Source: Thamnidium elegans
Lineage: Eukaryota; Mucoromycota; Mucoromycetes; Mucorales; Mucoraceae
NCBI GenBank assembly: GCA_025201345.1
Contig: JAIXMG010000011.1
Coordinates: 124,001-188,000, forward strand
DNA: 64,000 nucleotides
Direction of reading: 5' to 3'
Below the pieces are notes generated by a model, which was not told the DNA's origin, ran no database searches, and worked only from the letters and a program-made list of their open reading frames with translations. Positions 11,042 to 23,548 of this stretch are shown here, one piece after another (position 1 is the first letter of the stretch; every line of letters begins with the position of its first letter). The translations under genes and the position numbers were made by a program.

Positions 11042-11996
11042 AATATTTTTTTTTTTGTAAAGTAGTAAAATAGAAAAAATATAAAATAAAAACGTTACAA
11101 ATGTAAGCGTTTAAATAAAAACAAAAAAGGGTTTTTAGTTTTAGGAGGGGAAAAAAAGGAGGAGGGGGAGGGGGAGGTGAAGAGACGCGTTAAAGTCGAC
11201 CAATCAGTTATAGAATATCTTTTAAATATATACAAGAAGAAAAAGGAAAAAAAAAAAAAAAAACTAGAAAAATACTTTAGCTATTTAACCATTTTTTTTT
11301 TTACAGTTTCTTTTCGGGGATAGAAATATACGGGGATACCTTTTTTTAAAGCACAGTTTAATTAGAAGAAAGCTAACAAGTCATGTTTCGCACAAAAAAA
11401 AAAAAAAAAGTCTAGATAATCATATTTATTGTTTATTTATATGCTGTGTATATGTACTAAATGATGATAAATTCATCATGTGGAAATACCGTCTTGTCCT
11501 TTTACCCCCGATCCCTTTTGTTCCAAATAACATTGTACAACCTTTTTTAACTGTAAAACTATTTTAGCTTGCAATAAAAAAAAAAAAAAAAAGATACATC
11601 AAAAAAAAAAAAGAGACATGACCAACTAAAGTTCACACACAAACCCTTTTTCATTTTAAATACCCCATGAGTCATATACATATACTTTGTCAGGGATAAC
11701 CAATAAAAGTTATTTAAAGCGCATTTCTGTATACATAAACCAAACACTTTCTATTGGTAGTGAGGAGTTTTACTTTTTGTTATTGCTCATAAGACTTGTA
11801 TCTTATCGAGCCAATCATTTAAAAAAAGGTCATGTCGTACAATATATTTTTAAAAAAACAAGACCTGCCCATAACGCATTGAGTGCCTTATTCAAGCCCA
11901 ATACATTATTTAATGCACATAATTCGTTTTCTTTCAAAGATTAAATAAAGAATGGAATGAAACCTTCTTTTTAATTAGTAAAAAAATGGAAGAAAA

Positions 11997-12034
<38 letters not shown>

Positions 12035-13375
12035 TTCAAGTGTTACTACTATCATTACACATCTTCGGGCGTAAGATTCGTATATAAATTATTAAGATTA
12101 TTATATTATACCTGAACACAAGAATAAAAAAAAAAAAAAAAAAAAAAGGATAAAAATCTGATGTATTAAATATATATAAATACGTTAGGCGCATAGGATT
12201 TAATACACTAATGTATTATGACAGAAGAAAAAAAAAAAAAAAAAAAAAGGGGACAAGTTTTTATAAGCGGAGAGTCTTAAAAAAAAGACACAATAAAGTC
12301 GATCTTCTGTCACTTCCCCAGAATATATAATTCTATTTCACTGTTAACCTTTACATAATAAACAAAAACAAAAAAAAAAGTCGACTTTAACACTAAATAC
12401 CACCTATAAACGTCTCTATTATCCTTTATCTTTTTTCTTATCTTGATCTTTTTTTTTTTTTTTTTTTCAGTTGAACACAAATGATTATTATTCAAAAAGA
12501 CAAGAAGAGAATAAAAGGATGTTTAGAAAAAAGTCCGACTCCGCGCTTTTTTTATTATTATCACTAAAATCCCACTTCTGTTTTGGCTACACTAACGCAA
12601 TGTCTTTTGTGGGTTTTACATTAGTAACACTCACCTCTTAATTGTTTTTTTTTAAGAAAAAAAAAATTGGTAGTATATATGTGATCTTCAGGTACAATAA
12701 AACATCATGTGCTTCTTTCTTTTTCTTTTTCTTTTTCTTTTTTTTTTTTTTTTTTTACAAGCTATATTTGATATATATATATAAAAAAAACGCCAATACA
12801 AACCCAACAAAAAAAAAAAGAGGGTTGGGGGTGGGGTTTATAATTTGGATTAAAAAAGCGATAAAAAGAAAAAAAGGAAAGGAATAAAAAAAGAAAGAAA
12901 AAAGAAGAGAGAACAGCTTTTCTCTTTTTATATACATGTAAAATAAACAATGTATGGCATAATAACATCATCTCATCTATTCACCATCTAAAATTGATCA
13001 TCTCTCTCCCCCTGGGAAATAACTTGCAATAAAAAAAAAATGGTTATTTGTATACTATGATTGGCTAATCAAGCAAATGTGTCATATGGTTTATGATTCA
13101 ATAAGAACGCTTTGACATTTCAGATCGACACACAGACAAAAAAAATCTGATTTATATATTTTAAGCGCGCTTTTTTTTTTTTTTTCTCTTTTGATATTAT
13201 TTAGTAAATAACATCTTATGTAATAATAGAGTGTAACAAAAAAAAAACTATTAATAATAATGTAAAAAGTTGAAATAGCACATCAAAAAAAAGTACAAAC
13301 ACACACTTATCCGAACAAACGGAAATATTTGATAAACGATCAAGCGAAAGACAGTCCCAATTTTATTATGTTTTT
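11042..13375. other. Low-complexity intergenic region, 2.3 kb
   Basis: Long A and T runs dominate, including about 30 T residues near 12001 and A runs at 12127 and 12228. Short open frames here are Lys/Phe-only products of these runs. The part next to 11041 is presumably the GATA gene promoter and 5' UTR. No RNA gene seen. Confidence 0.6.
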
Positions 13376-14209
13376 TTAAAAGGATAAATCACAACACTGT
13401 AACTGTGGACAATTAGCATACAACCAATCTTGTGATTCTTGATTTGATATTCTTACTTGACCACGACAGATAAATTTTTTTAAATAAATACAGTTCGATA
13501 AAGACTGTAATGAATGAAAGGTTATAGTATTTGATTGTATAATATGCTTTGGTAGTGTTACAATCATAGTTTCAATTAAAGGGCAGTTTTGTGTAATTGC
13601 TAAAATAGCAATATCAGACACGTAACCAGATCGTTGTGAACTAAAGTACTTTAGTTTGGGAGTAAATCTTACTATGTCTTTAATCCACGGATCCGTAATA
13701 TAACAATCTTTTATCGTAATTCGATTTAATTTTTCTTTTATTGTTGTTGTTATCTGTTTCGATAAACAAGTAATTATTTCTACCGAACAATTCTCTATAT
13801 TAATTTCTTTAATCGTGTCCGTTATAAATAATCGAGTTAGCACATCACCGCTGCCTTGATCTGTATATACATTACAAAGCTGTAACCTCTTGACTTTTAA
13901 TTCAACATGCTGTAAATTATTTAATATATTCTGGGGTATTGTTTGCATAATTTCAAGCGAAATATACATGTCTGAAATCCAACTGTGATAAGGGTACATG
14001 CTATCGGCGTCACCAAGCGTGGATAACATATATTTCAATTGTCGCATCGAACGACATTTTGGTGAGTGCCACAATTTTTGAAGACTAGTACTCGATATAA
14101 ATTTCCAGCAAATGCTTAGTTCCAAAAGTTCCTTGTCTTCAAAATAGTTTAAAATCTGTATTAGAATGTCGATGGGTAAATCTTGAATTACTGTCAATGC
14201 TTTTGTCAT
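13376..14209 (-). CDS. F-box protein
   Basis: The gene encodes 277 residues from ATG 14209; a TTG codon just upstream is in frame but is not a likely start. Residues ~8-50 match the F-box pattern (IQDLPIDILIQILNYFEDKELLELS...CWKFISS), the part that binds Skp1 in SCF ubiquitin ligases. The rest has leucine/isoleucine-rich strands (IKEINIENCSVEIITCLS, LNRITIKDCYITDPWIKDIV) spaced like a degenerate leucine-rich repeat, the common substrate-binding partner of fungal F-boxes. The target is unknown. No intron is needed. Confidence 0.85.
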   Translation of the reverse strand: MTKALTVIQDLPIDILIQILNYFEDKELLELSICWKFISSTSLQKLWHSPKCRSMRQLKYMLSTLGDADSMYPYHSWISDMYISLEIMQTIPQNILNNLQHVELKVKRLQLCNVYTDQGSGDVLTRLFITDTIKEINIENCSVEIITCLSKQITTTIKEKLNRITIKDCYITDPWIKDIVRFTPKLKYFSSQRSGYVSDIAILAITQNCPLIETMIVTLPKHIIQSNTITFHSLQSLSNCIYLKKFICRGQVRISNQESQDWLYANCPQLQCCDLSF

Positions 14210-15103
14210 CAAAAATAAAAATAAAAAAAAGTAAATATAAAGAAAGGGAAAAGAGAGAGAGAGAAAAGAAAAGAAAAAAAAAACCTGTGTAAATAGATTG
14301 CCTATTTTTTTTTTTCATGATGCCCGTTATTACACATAATTTAGATCGGTAGAAAGGAATAACTAAAACAAGGTGACAGGATCGCTGTGTAACATGCATT
14401 TTTTTAATAGCTTTTAACAATGCAAGATGATACTTTTTTCTCACTTTGCCAATAACCTGTTATATACAACAATAACCTGTTATATACAACAACAACCAAG
14501 TATATTACATGGGAGAATGTTATTTTTTTTTTTTAAAAAAAAAACGAACCATTTACCAAAAAGTACCCTGTGTCTTCAATTTAGTTAAAATAATCCCGTT
14601 TACTGGAATATATTTTGATTTATATAGACTTTTTTTAATTCATTTTAAATATTACCACATGATCTCTAGTTGGTTTTTTTTCATCAACACACCACCCTAC
14701 AGATACTATAGTATTATGAAATTTACTATAGTTTTAAATAAAACTGGCGTACCATTCCTTACAGTATTGTCATGGATACTAATATATCGCCATGAATACG
14801 AGTATTTGTCGATTACGAAAAAAAAAAAAAAAAAAAAAAAACGTGTTTTCGAATCAGCCTCATTTTTGCATCAAAACCGCTTTGTAATCCGTAATCACAC
14901 ACAGCCAAAAAAGGCCCCCCCCCTATTTTAAGATACCGCCCCCTCCTTTTTATGCAAAATATGTGGCTTGTTTTTAATATGCAAAAAAAAAAAGTGGCTT
15001 ATTTTTCTAAATTTTTTTTTTTTTTTTACTCCTCCCCTCATAAAAAAAAAATATTTTTTTAATGTAATATATTTTTTCCACACTGTATTTAAAAAAAAAA
15101 AAA
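14210..15103. other. Divergent promoter region between F-box and MYND genes
   Basis: About 890 bp between two divergently transcribed genes. It holds a 20-bp direct repeat (AATAACCTGTTATATACAAC twice, 14450-14491), a T-run/A-run block near 14521, A runs at 14819 and an 8-C run near 14917. No gene seen. Confidence 0.55.
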
Positions 15104-16861
15104 ATGGAGTCCATGTCTGAACATACACACGATGGAGTAGTTGGAGGAGAACCTTTACAAATTCCTGCTTTTTTAGGTATGACCGAACAACAATCCCGTT
15201 TATTGGTTGCATTGTATAACGAGACCGATCCCGAATTTGCAAAGAATATGCCTACTGCTTTACCAGTTGCAGCACAACAATTATCTAGCGAATACGAAAA
15301 GAGAAACAGTGTTGGAAAGAAGGTGAGGATTTCTTTTTTTTTTTTAGAAAAAAACAGGAGGAGAAAAGAGGGGGGGTCAACTTTTTTTGTACTCACGTCA
15401 AAAAAAAAATATATAGCTGGAACGTGCTAATGTCAAATGGGCAGAAGAATACAAGTTATTTGACGATGTTCAACATGAAGCCGTAGAGAAATTATCTACT
15501 ACAGATATGAATATCGATAAAGCAGCCGAAGGACTTTTATTAGAAGATAACGAGGACGGCAGTATTCACGATTTAGTTTTGGGCAGTTTATTATATGGCG
15601 GTATTCGTCGTGAGCCATCGGGACCTGACGACCGTGCATCCATGTCTCCCGTCGCCAGCCCTAATTTTGAAGGCGCTAAGCACTTATTGGAACGCGCACT
15701 TGAAAAGGGATATACCATGGCCGCTGTACAAATCGGTTCCTTTTATATGCAAGAAGAAAAATTAGCTGCTGGTGCCAATTTAAAGGACGGCCAAGATCCT
15801 AAACTTTTGGCTTATGAATGGTATAAAAAAGCTGCTGACGCTTTTAACCCTGTATGTTAAATCACTAGAATTTTCTAGATTATTCCTCTTATTTATTTAT
15901 TTTTTTCAGATGGCATGTCATAAATTAGGTTTCTTTTTAGAAAATGGAATTGGATGTAAAAAGGATATCAAGAGAGCAATTGAATATTACCAAAAGGCTT
16001 ATGAGCAAGGTACACATATTGCTGCTCTCACAAAAAAAAAAAAAAAATGCTAATAGTATAAAATTGTAGGTTATCCCGATTCTGCTCATAACTTGGGTAT
16101 TATTTATCAAGGTTATGCTGAAGATACAGCCTCTTATAGAGATATCAAGAAGGCTATTGAATACTTTGAGCGTGCAAAGCAATGGGGATATTCTGCATCA
16201 TGCAATGCACGTAAGTAATTCCTAATGCACGCACAAAAAAAAAAAAGGCAAACTAACTTTTTTTTTTCTTTTTTTTTTTTAAAAAAAACAAAAAATAGTC
16301 GGTAGAATGTACCTTTTAATGAGTAAAAATAATGACTTAGCAAAGGAAGCTGGTAACCCTGGTAGCGAACCAGAGGACTACATTGTTACTGGTATTGAGT
16401 TAATGGAAGACGCAGCCAATAACGGAGACGCAGACGCCATGATGATGCTGGGGTTAATTTTTGGATCTAAAGACTATGGACTTTACGACATGGATAAAGC
16501 ACAAAACTATATGGAGTTAGCACTTGTACGTGGAGACCTCGAAGCATACAACTACTTGGTCCGTATCTTGAGAGCAAAGATGGCTGCCCGTGTTGCTCTT
16601 GAAAAAGAAAACTTGGAGAACTTTGAAAAATTGAGTCAAGCCGATAAAGAGAAATTAATTCGTCAACTTGCAAAAGATGCTACGCCTGATAGCGCTTCCC
16701 ATCGTCAATGTGCAAACAGTACTTGTGAGAAAAAGGAACAAGAACCTGGAAGTTTTAAACGTTGTGGTAGATGTCAAAGAGTTTCTTATTGTTCTCGTGA
16801 ATGTCAAAAAGAACATTGGAAGAATGGGCATAGAACTGTATGTAAAACTCCTCAAGAATAA
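15104..16861 (+). CDS. Sel1/TPR-like repeat protein with C-terminal MYND zinc finger
   Basis: Five exons join in frame: 15104-15322, 15417-15851, 15910-16009, 16070-16210 and 16299-16861, giving 485 residues. The middle has Sel1-like units (AKHLLERALEKGYTMAAVQI, LAYEWYKKAADAFNPMACHK, IKRAIEYYQKAYEQGYPDSA, IKKAIEYFERAKQWGYSAS), which form alpha-solenoid scaffolds. The C-terminus (from about residue 437) is a MYND finger: CANSTC, then CGRCQRVSYCSRECQ, then HWKNGHRTVC, with the expected zinc ligands. MYND domains bind proline-rich partners. A scaffold or adaptor role is inferred; the pathway is unknown. It converges on the hypothetical gene at 16999 with a 137-bp gap full of A/T runs. Confidence 0.92.
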
Positions 16862-16998
16862 ACGACAAAAAAAAAAAAAAAAAAAAAAGAAAAAAGAAAT
16901 ATATATCCTTTTTTTTTTAAAAAAAAAAAAATGTAGAAATAAATATTATATATATATACATATACATAAACGTATTTTCTTTATTATTATATTTTATA

Positions 16999-17472
16999 CT
17001 ATGAATCGGATGAATCAGATGAAGTGTATGGCTCTATTGTTGTATCTGACTCTTCATCACTAATAACAGAAAACTGAGATTCTGTTTTACCCATAAATAT
17101 CACTAGTTCTTGTCTAACTTTTATCGCTTTTCTCCACTCAATAATTAATTCTTGACGGTAAGAATGAATACGTTCTTGTCGTACTGGATGATTGGATTCC
17201 AGTTTCGTCAAGACGATTAGTAATACCTTACACAGATGATTTAATTTTTGGAACGAGTTTAACAAGTACGAATTTACTTGTTGAAAATAATCATGGTCTA
17301 CTTTGGCAAACGACGGTTTTATTGTCAGTTCAAATACTTGCAGCTCTTTAACAACTGATTTTAACTTGTGTAGGCATCGTGTAAATTCAATAAAGTTACG
17401 ATCGCTATTTGATAATGTAGATGGAGACATGGTTGAAAATAAGGAAGGTAAAACTAGTGTGGCAATATTCAT
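16999..17472 (-). CDS. Hypothetical helical protein
   Basis: An open frame of 157 residues from ATG 17472 (MNIATLVLPSLF). Longer upstream starts at 17533 and beyond add Lys-rich and hydrophobic low-complexity sequence and look like 5' UTR. The body is predicted helical by its heptad-like hydrophobics (FIEFTRCLHKLKSVVKELQVF, LLNSFQKLNHLCKVLLIVLT). It ends in an acidic Ser/Asp/Glu tail (SDEESDTTIEP...SSDSSDS). I do not recognise the family. Confidence 0.6.
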   Translation of the reverse strand: MNIATLVLPSLFSTMSPSTLSNSDRNFIEFTRCLHKLKSVVKELQVFELTIKPSFAKVDHDYFQQVNSYLLNSFQKLNHLCKVLLIVLTKLESNHPVRQERIHSYRQELIIEWRKAIKVRQELVIFMGKTESQFSVISDEESDTTIEPYTSSDSSDS

Positions 17473-18488
17473 TTTATTTATTGGTGGAGAGAGATAAAAA
17501 ATATCGGAATCTTTTTTTTTCTTTTTATACATCATAATTAGAAAAAGGAGGTTAAAAAGAACATAAAAGAACAATGTGAACAAATCATTTACTTTCTGGA
17601 TCAAAAGAACATTTAAGAACATTCTTGCAAGGCCTCTTTTTTTTTTTTTGTTATTACTTAGCACTTGACTAGTTTTTTTTCAAACCCTTTTAGCTCTCCC
17701 AAAACATACACTATCTTTTTCTTTTTTCTTTTTTAAAGCTAGAAAAAAAAAAAAAAGAACAAAAGAAAAATAATCGGTGTACCAAACATAGTGTTCTTTT
17801 TTTCAAACATGTATACATTGATTTCTCCCCCCCCCCCTTTTTTTTTACTCCAAAAAAAGCTATTTGCCTCCTTCATAAGTATCTCTTTTTGGCATATACA
17901 CTTTTGACGATTATATATATATATATAGAAAAAAAAATGTGTTGCAAATAGATTTCTGATGTACAAAAGAAATAAATCGTGCTTTCAAAAGTTATATGCA
18001 AGGCGGCGATAAATTCACTTCCAGGGAGACGTGTGTGTGGGGGGAGGTCTTGCGGTTAAAAATCAATGGTCTTATATGCTAGATCAACTGATGAATTATG
18101 ACACCAATTCACACTCCCTCATAGCTTCTTTTATATCTATTATTCGCCGGTTCTTGCAGCTTATACATGTGCCATGACCAATTTTGCGTCATAATAAAAA
18201 TTTCAGAACGTCTTTCTCTCTCTCTCTCTTTCGTTACACTACATTTCAATAAAAAAAAAAAAGGGAGAGAACTATTTGATTACCTTTCAGGTACCAAATC
18301 TGTACTCCAAACTGCTGTTTCCTTAGCCCAAACCTAATTGCTTCTTAAAGTAAATCTCTTCCTAAACTATCGTTTCTAAAAACCCTCTCTTTCTCTGTAT
18401 TCACTCATATATTAGGATTACATTTCCAAATGCTTTTATTTTCTTTTTCTTTATATATATGTATAACGTCTAAAAGTTTCTTTTCTTC
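17473..18488. other. Intergenic region, ~1 kb
   Basis: Contains low-complexity tracts: A13 near 17742, C10 near 17827, an AT dinucleotide run near 17914 and CT repeats near 18214. No coding signal recognised. It contains the upstream side of the hypothetical gene and the 3' side of the Tim10 gene. Confidence 0.55.
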
Positions 18489-18813
18489 TTAAGCAGAACC
18501 ACCCATTTGTTGCATCTTTTCTCCAACCTTTGAGTTAACATCAAGGAACTTGGCAACACAACGATCGATACAAACAGCTTCACCTTGATTTAATTCACCT
18601 TGAGTATACTCTTTAGAGATACACTTTTTATGACAAGATTCGGTAATTCTATTGACATGTCAACAAACATGGTCGCGTAAAAAAAAAAAAATTTTTTTTT
18701 TTTTACCTGTTGAATAAATCAGTAACCATCTCAAGTTCTTGCTCAGCTAAAGCAATGTTTTGAGGATTAATAGTTTGTTGCTGTGATTGCATATTTCCAC
18801 CAAAGAATGACAT
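18489..18813 (-). CDS. TIM10: Mitochondrial small TIM chaperone, Tim10-like
   Basis: Two exons, 18813-18707 and 18648-18489, join in frame (phase 2, AG|A) to give 88 residues. The protein has the twin CX3C signature of small TIMs: CHKKC and CIDRC, 17 residues apart. It also has the typical N-terminal helix ([19 protein letters not shown]) and the conserved [20 protein letters not shown] block. Tim9/Tim10 hexamers escort hydrophobic precursors across the intermembrane space. Length and the Q/N-rich start fit Tim10 better than Tim9, Tim8 or Tim13, but this assignment rests on recall of the family pattern. The gene is small and split, so simple ORF calling misses it. The intron contains a 12-A/13-T block. 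Confidence 0.92.
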
Positions 18814-18966
18814 TTTTTATTTTTTTTTTTATATATAACTTGGGAAAAAAAAAGAGAGAAAAATACTAGGGGGGTTAAAAGTGTTCGATAAGGGTTTTTT
18901 TTAAGAGCTTTTTATTGGCTATCCCCCCCCCTACGAAAAAAAAAAATACTACTGCTAAAAAAAAAA

Positions 18967-20657
18967 TTATTTAATATGAATCACCATAAGATGTAAATTC
19001 ATAAAAGCACGATTTGAATCCAATTCCATATCCATAACATCTGTTTTATACTCCAACTCGCCCTCGGTACGACACGATTTACCCTTCTGTTCAGCAATAT
19101 CCGATTGAAAGGTCTCAATGAGCGTATGAACATCGTCTCTAAACATGACTCCTAATTTACCGCCCCAAAGGCCCAACGGTAAAGAAATGTACCTTGATTC
19201 AGACTGAATATCCGTATCAATAATTAAATCAGGTAAATGACGAGCTAATCTTGGATCTAATTCTTTTGATTCGATAGCTTTGATGACTTATTTATTGTTA
19301 TTAATTAGCTGGTTTTTTTTTACATAATAAAATAAACAATAAACATTTTTTTTTTACCTTCAGTGTTTAGTAATTGTGTAATTGAACAAGAAGATAATCG
19401 ATCATAATAAATTCTTAAATCCATTTCCAACACTTCAATAAACCCAGTTGATTTGGTGATTCGGATAGATTCAGTGATAATATCTTGATACTGTTGAAAC
19501 GTGTATCCCATAATTAAAAATCGACAAGAGATGATATCAAACGAATCATCAGGAAACCTCTTTAATCCTTGCAATAAATCATTGCATTTTACAAACTTAA
19601 AGTTCTTTGGTGAGTTGGATGAATAGTAGTGTTCTTCCGTTTCATCTAATCCAATTACCATCCATCGAGAGTTACAAGATGCTACTTCAATACCCCATGC
19701 TGCATCACCACATCCAATTTGTAACACTTGCTTTTCAATTGTTGTTTGTTGTGTAACTAATTCTGGAATAGAATATAATCTATGCGCATTTTTTTTAGTT
19801 TTAAGCTATTTGTATTTATATATATATATATATATTTACCCTTCCATAGCCAATTTTGTTAATTCATGCTTAATTTCCCATTTTAATTTAGGTGTTTCAT
19901 CTAACCAATAACTATCTACATCATTATTCATTAGCAATGCTGCGAAATTTGGTGATCCCGGTTGCGAAGTATAAATAATCGAATTAGGTCTTGAACCAGC
20001 AGGTGTATGATCATGTATAGAAGAAGATACTGAATATCTCTTTAGATGTTTTGGAAAAAAATGTGTTTGTCTAAACGAAGAAGGTAATGATGACGAATCG
20101 TAATAACAATCATTATTAGATGGTCTCAGCTGGTAATATTGTTGTTGTTGTTGTTGTTGTGTTTCATCCTTGTTCGTTTTATTTGGCCAATGAAATCGCG
20201 GATAATGTGGATGTCTTTGCTTGGCTTTAGTCCATAGTTCAGATAAGATGGATCGATCACTACTACTATCACGTCGGCAGTATGAATTTTGATCATCTGA
20301 TGTATTGATGGAACTATGCGTTGTTTGTTGTGAATTTCTTCGACCTGTAGAAGGAGAAAGTGAAATAGTAATACTAGGTCGATGCTGGTGTTGTGCCTGA
20401 TAAACCATCTGTTGCTTTTTTTTTCTCTTTTTTAGCGTCGCATTACCATATGAGGATTCACATTCACAAGCCTCCGTTACCACGGATGAGGTGGGTGATG
20501 CCTTTATCGTATCTTTCTTCCACGGTAAAATAAGACCTGAATTTTTCTTTGATGAAGGTTGTCTTGGTGATGAGGACTGCCTTGGCGTTGTCATTTGTGA
20601 AAACCAGCCCAGTAACCATGAAGATTTATTATTATTTTGAGCTGATTTCGTACCCAT
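18967..20657 (-). CDS. SAM-dependent methyltransferase with long disordered N-terminus (LaeA-like)
   Basis: Three exons (20657-19840, 19779-19358, 19286-18967) join in frame to 519 residues from ATG 20657. Residues 1 to ~260 are low complexity: Ser/Pro/Gln/Lys-rich with a Q7 tract, probably disordered. The catalytic part follows: motif I VLQIGCGDAAWGIEVA (~292), an acidic loop after strand 2 (VIGLDE), and DDSFDIISCRFLIMGY as motif IV/post-IV. This matches class I methyltransferases of the LaeA/Methyltransf_25 type found in large fungal families. The substrate is unknown. The second exon-exon join was chosen because it is the only AG acceptor (GCATAG) that keeps phase. Confidence 0.88.
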
Positions 20658-21639
20658 TTTTTTTTTTTTTTTTGAAGATAAAGAAAAAGAAAAAAAAAAG
20701 AGTAAAAATAGAAGGGCGTTTATTTTATATACTTTCTTGAAACTTGTACAACAAAAAAGCTCCAGCTGATTATTTTGTGAGAAACTAAAAAAAGAACATC
20801 TTGCATATTTTTTCCCGAGCTTTTGGATTGACAACAAAATTCACGTCTTTTTTTTTTAAAAAAAAAATATATCCCCCCCTCTCCTTCATTATTGTCGAAA
20901 CTCTTATATACATACACCTTTATAATATATTTCTTCGCAATAAAATATTCAGCGTGGCTTATTGCGTAAAAAGCTAAACCCTATCAAAAACATACACAAC
21001 TGAAGGGGGTCGTACATTCGGTTGCACCAAAAAGAAGTGTAATACGTTGAGCCTCATTAATACAACAAATTACATTTATTGTATTTATACTTTTTGAAAT
21101 AGCCCTTTTTTTTTAAAAAAAAAAAACTGCTGTAAATAGATACATTCATATATATATATATATAGATATAAAAGGTTAAAAGGTCGAGCTATTGAATATA
21201 GATAGTTGCAGTCATGTCATGCTATGCATTGGATTTAGTAAAAAAAAAAAACTATAAATTCACGACGTGGTTAATACCTGAGACTTCAAATACAACCTGT
21301 AGAATATATATATATATATAAAAGGCAAGGCCTATTATATATTTATTTGAAATACGTCTTGTAATCTGCGACGTTTTCTTTATTCTCTAAGGTTGCATTT
21401 TACTCAAATGATATATTTCATTGTTCTTCAAATGTTATAAACAAACGAATCATGTCTCTATGAAAATAGGCACGTATCCGATTGGTCGTACCATTCTATA
21501 GTCGTCATATAAGAGCACATATGACAATTATCACTCTTTTTTTTTTTCTCTTGTCAAATTTTTTTTTTTTTTTTTTTTTTTCAACCCGCTATTTCTACGT
21601 TATTAAACTTTTGTTACACACACAAAAAAAACATTTATT
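20658..21639. other. Intergenic region between methyltransferase start and M20 gene end
   Basis: AT microsatellites near 21152 and 21307, and T/A block near 21110 and T runs near 21540-21580. Open frames crossing it are A/T-run artefacts. No gene seen. Confidence 0.55.
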
Positions 21640-22928
21640 TTAAACATCAGCAGCAACAAGGTTATCTTTAAAGTTCTTTTGAACACTGTTATAATAAGCT
21701 TCATTCAGCAAAACTTCAACACCCGTAGCAGCAAGACACTTGGAAGCCTGAATGGTATCTTTATGAGCAGGCATGGTCTTTGCAGCCGCCGTGAATTCGA
21801 TGGTATGGTTAGAAGCGGTTGTATGAATACCGTACATGGGATGGATACAAGGCATTTCGTAGCTGACATTACCCATATCAGTCGACCCACCGCCAGCACG
21901 CATTTGCACATCCTCCGATGGGAAACGGATACCGTACTTTTCCATATGAGCAGCATACGTATCTGCCATCACTTGGTTTTGAACAACATCCTTTGTAATA
22001 CCGATTTCTCTCCAAGTATATTTCACCTCACATCCTGTAGCTAAAGCGGCTGCTTCAAAACATGCTTCCAACTTCTTTTGAAGACGACCGGCTTGGTTGG
22101 CCTTGGTCGTACGGATAAAGAAGAACGCAGATGTGTGTTCTGGAATAATGTTGGGCGCTTGACCTCCGTCCGTAACAATTCCGTGCACTCGGTCAGTAGG
22201 CAAAAGTTGTTGACGCATCATACTGATACCGTTCCACACTTGAACAAGCGCATCCAACGCGTTGACGCCTTCCCAAGGAGCTGCGGACGCGTGACTAGCC
22301 TTACCAAAAAACTCAACATGGACATCGTTAATAGCAATAAGTGCGGCATATTGATGATCATAAGCACTACAAAAAAATAATAATAATTAGAAACTAGTTT
22401 TTTTTTTTTTAAAAAAAAAGGGAGGTTATAACTTACGCAGGATGTAACATCAAACAAACATCAACGTTGTCTTGGAAAGCGCGCTTTTCAACAAGTACAA
22501 TCTTACCAATAGATAATTCTTCGGCAGGTGTACCAAAAAGAACGACCTTACCAGAAGCTTTACCGCTTTCAAGAGCAGCCTTAATACCGATAGCGGTGGC
22601 GAGACCACTGATAGCAATCAAGTTATGACCACAACCTTGACCGAGACTTTTTTTTTTAAAAAAAAAAAATATGCAGTAAAAAAAAAAAGAGTTTTAGCTC
22701 TTTTTTCTTTTTTTTTTTTTTATGTGTATATTTTCTTACCCTGGGAGACCATCATATTCTGCACAAACACCAACTCTTCTACCGTGACCTCTACTGTATT
22801 CAGCAGTAAATGCAGTCTTCATACCGTAGGCATGACGAGTGACCTTGAAACCCTTCTTTTCAAGGAAATCCGTTAAAACAGCGTGAGCATGAACTTCCTT
22901 CATACCAGTCTCCATATTTTCATGAAGC

Positions 22929-22966
<38 letters not shown>

Positions 22967-23353
22967 AGTCAGTAAAAAAAATATATATACATATACAGAG
23001 TTTAAAGAAAAAACTTTACGTCGACACTAATAGTACGAAGTTCAGCACTAATTTCATTAATGGCATTGTCAATGACATGTTCAATCTCATTATCAACTTT
23101 GAGGTCAAGCTTCTTCATACCCTACATATTTTAAAAATTAGAAAGGAAATATATAAATTTTGGGAGAGGGAAGGTCTCTCTTTATTACTTTGGTAATATC
23201 TTGATAGGCTGGTAATTGTTCCATGGGCTCAATAGCAGAATACATGAATTTTTCATTGAATTCTTGAGTCTGTTGAGGACGAGAACAGCTAGAAAAGATG
23301 CTGGATAAACAACCAGCGGATTCTTTGGTATCTTCAAGACGAATAGGAGCCAT
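21640..23353 (-). CDS. M20 family amidohydrolase/dipeptidase (PM20D2-like)
   Basis: Five exons (23353-23189, 23121-23020, 22927-22740, 22646-22437, 22366-21640) join in frame to 463 residues from ATG 23353. M20 signatures are visible: AEYDGLPGLGQGCGHNLIA (metal site 1 and active-site region), FGTPAEE (general base and metal ligand), LMLHPA, the lid-domain HVEFFGKASHASAAPWEGVNALDA, and the C-terminal metal-ligand region NHTIEFTAAAKT. These match the PM20D2/AbgB branch, which cleaves dipeptides or amide-linked amino acids. There is no signal peptide, so it is cytosolic. Introns 3 and 4 each contain a T-run directly followed by an A-run. Confidence 0.92.
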
Positions 23354-23548
23354 AATATAAAGTTAAAAAGAAAAAAAGAAAAATATAAGGTGGGAAATGT
23401 ATTTTATTATTTTTTTAGTGGGAAATTAAAGGTGTCACAAGTATACAAAAGTCAACCGAGCACTCGGCGGAAAAAAAATTACCGCTTATATTTTTTTTAA
23501 CAAAAAAAGTGTAATAAATGGTGGGGGAGAGGCTTTTTTTCTTCTTCT

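Noticed and set aside
12310..12971. Several overlapping Lys/Phe-rich open frames
   Set aside because: Translations of homopolymer tracts with no protein-like composition.
14509..14931. 140-codon plus-strand open frame before the MYND gene
   Set aside because: Composition follows A/T runs, no domain; better explained as divergent promoter.
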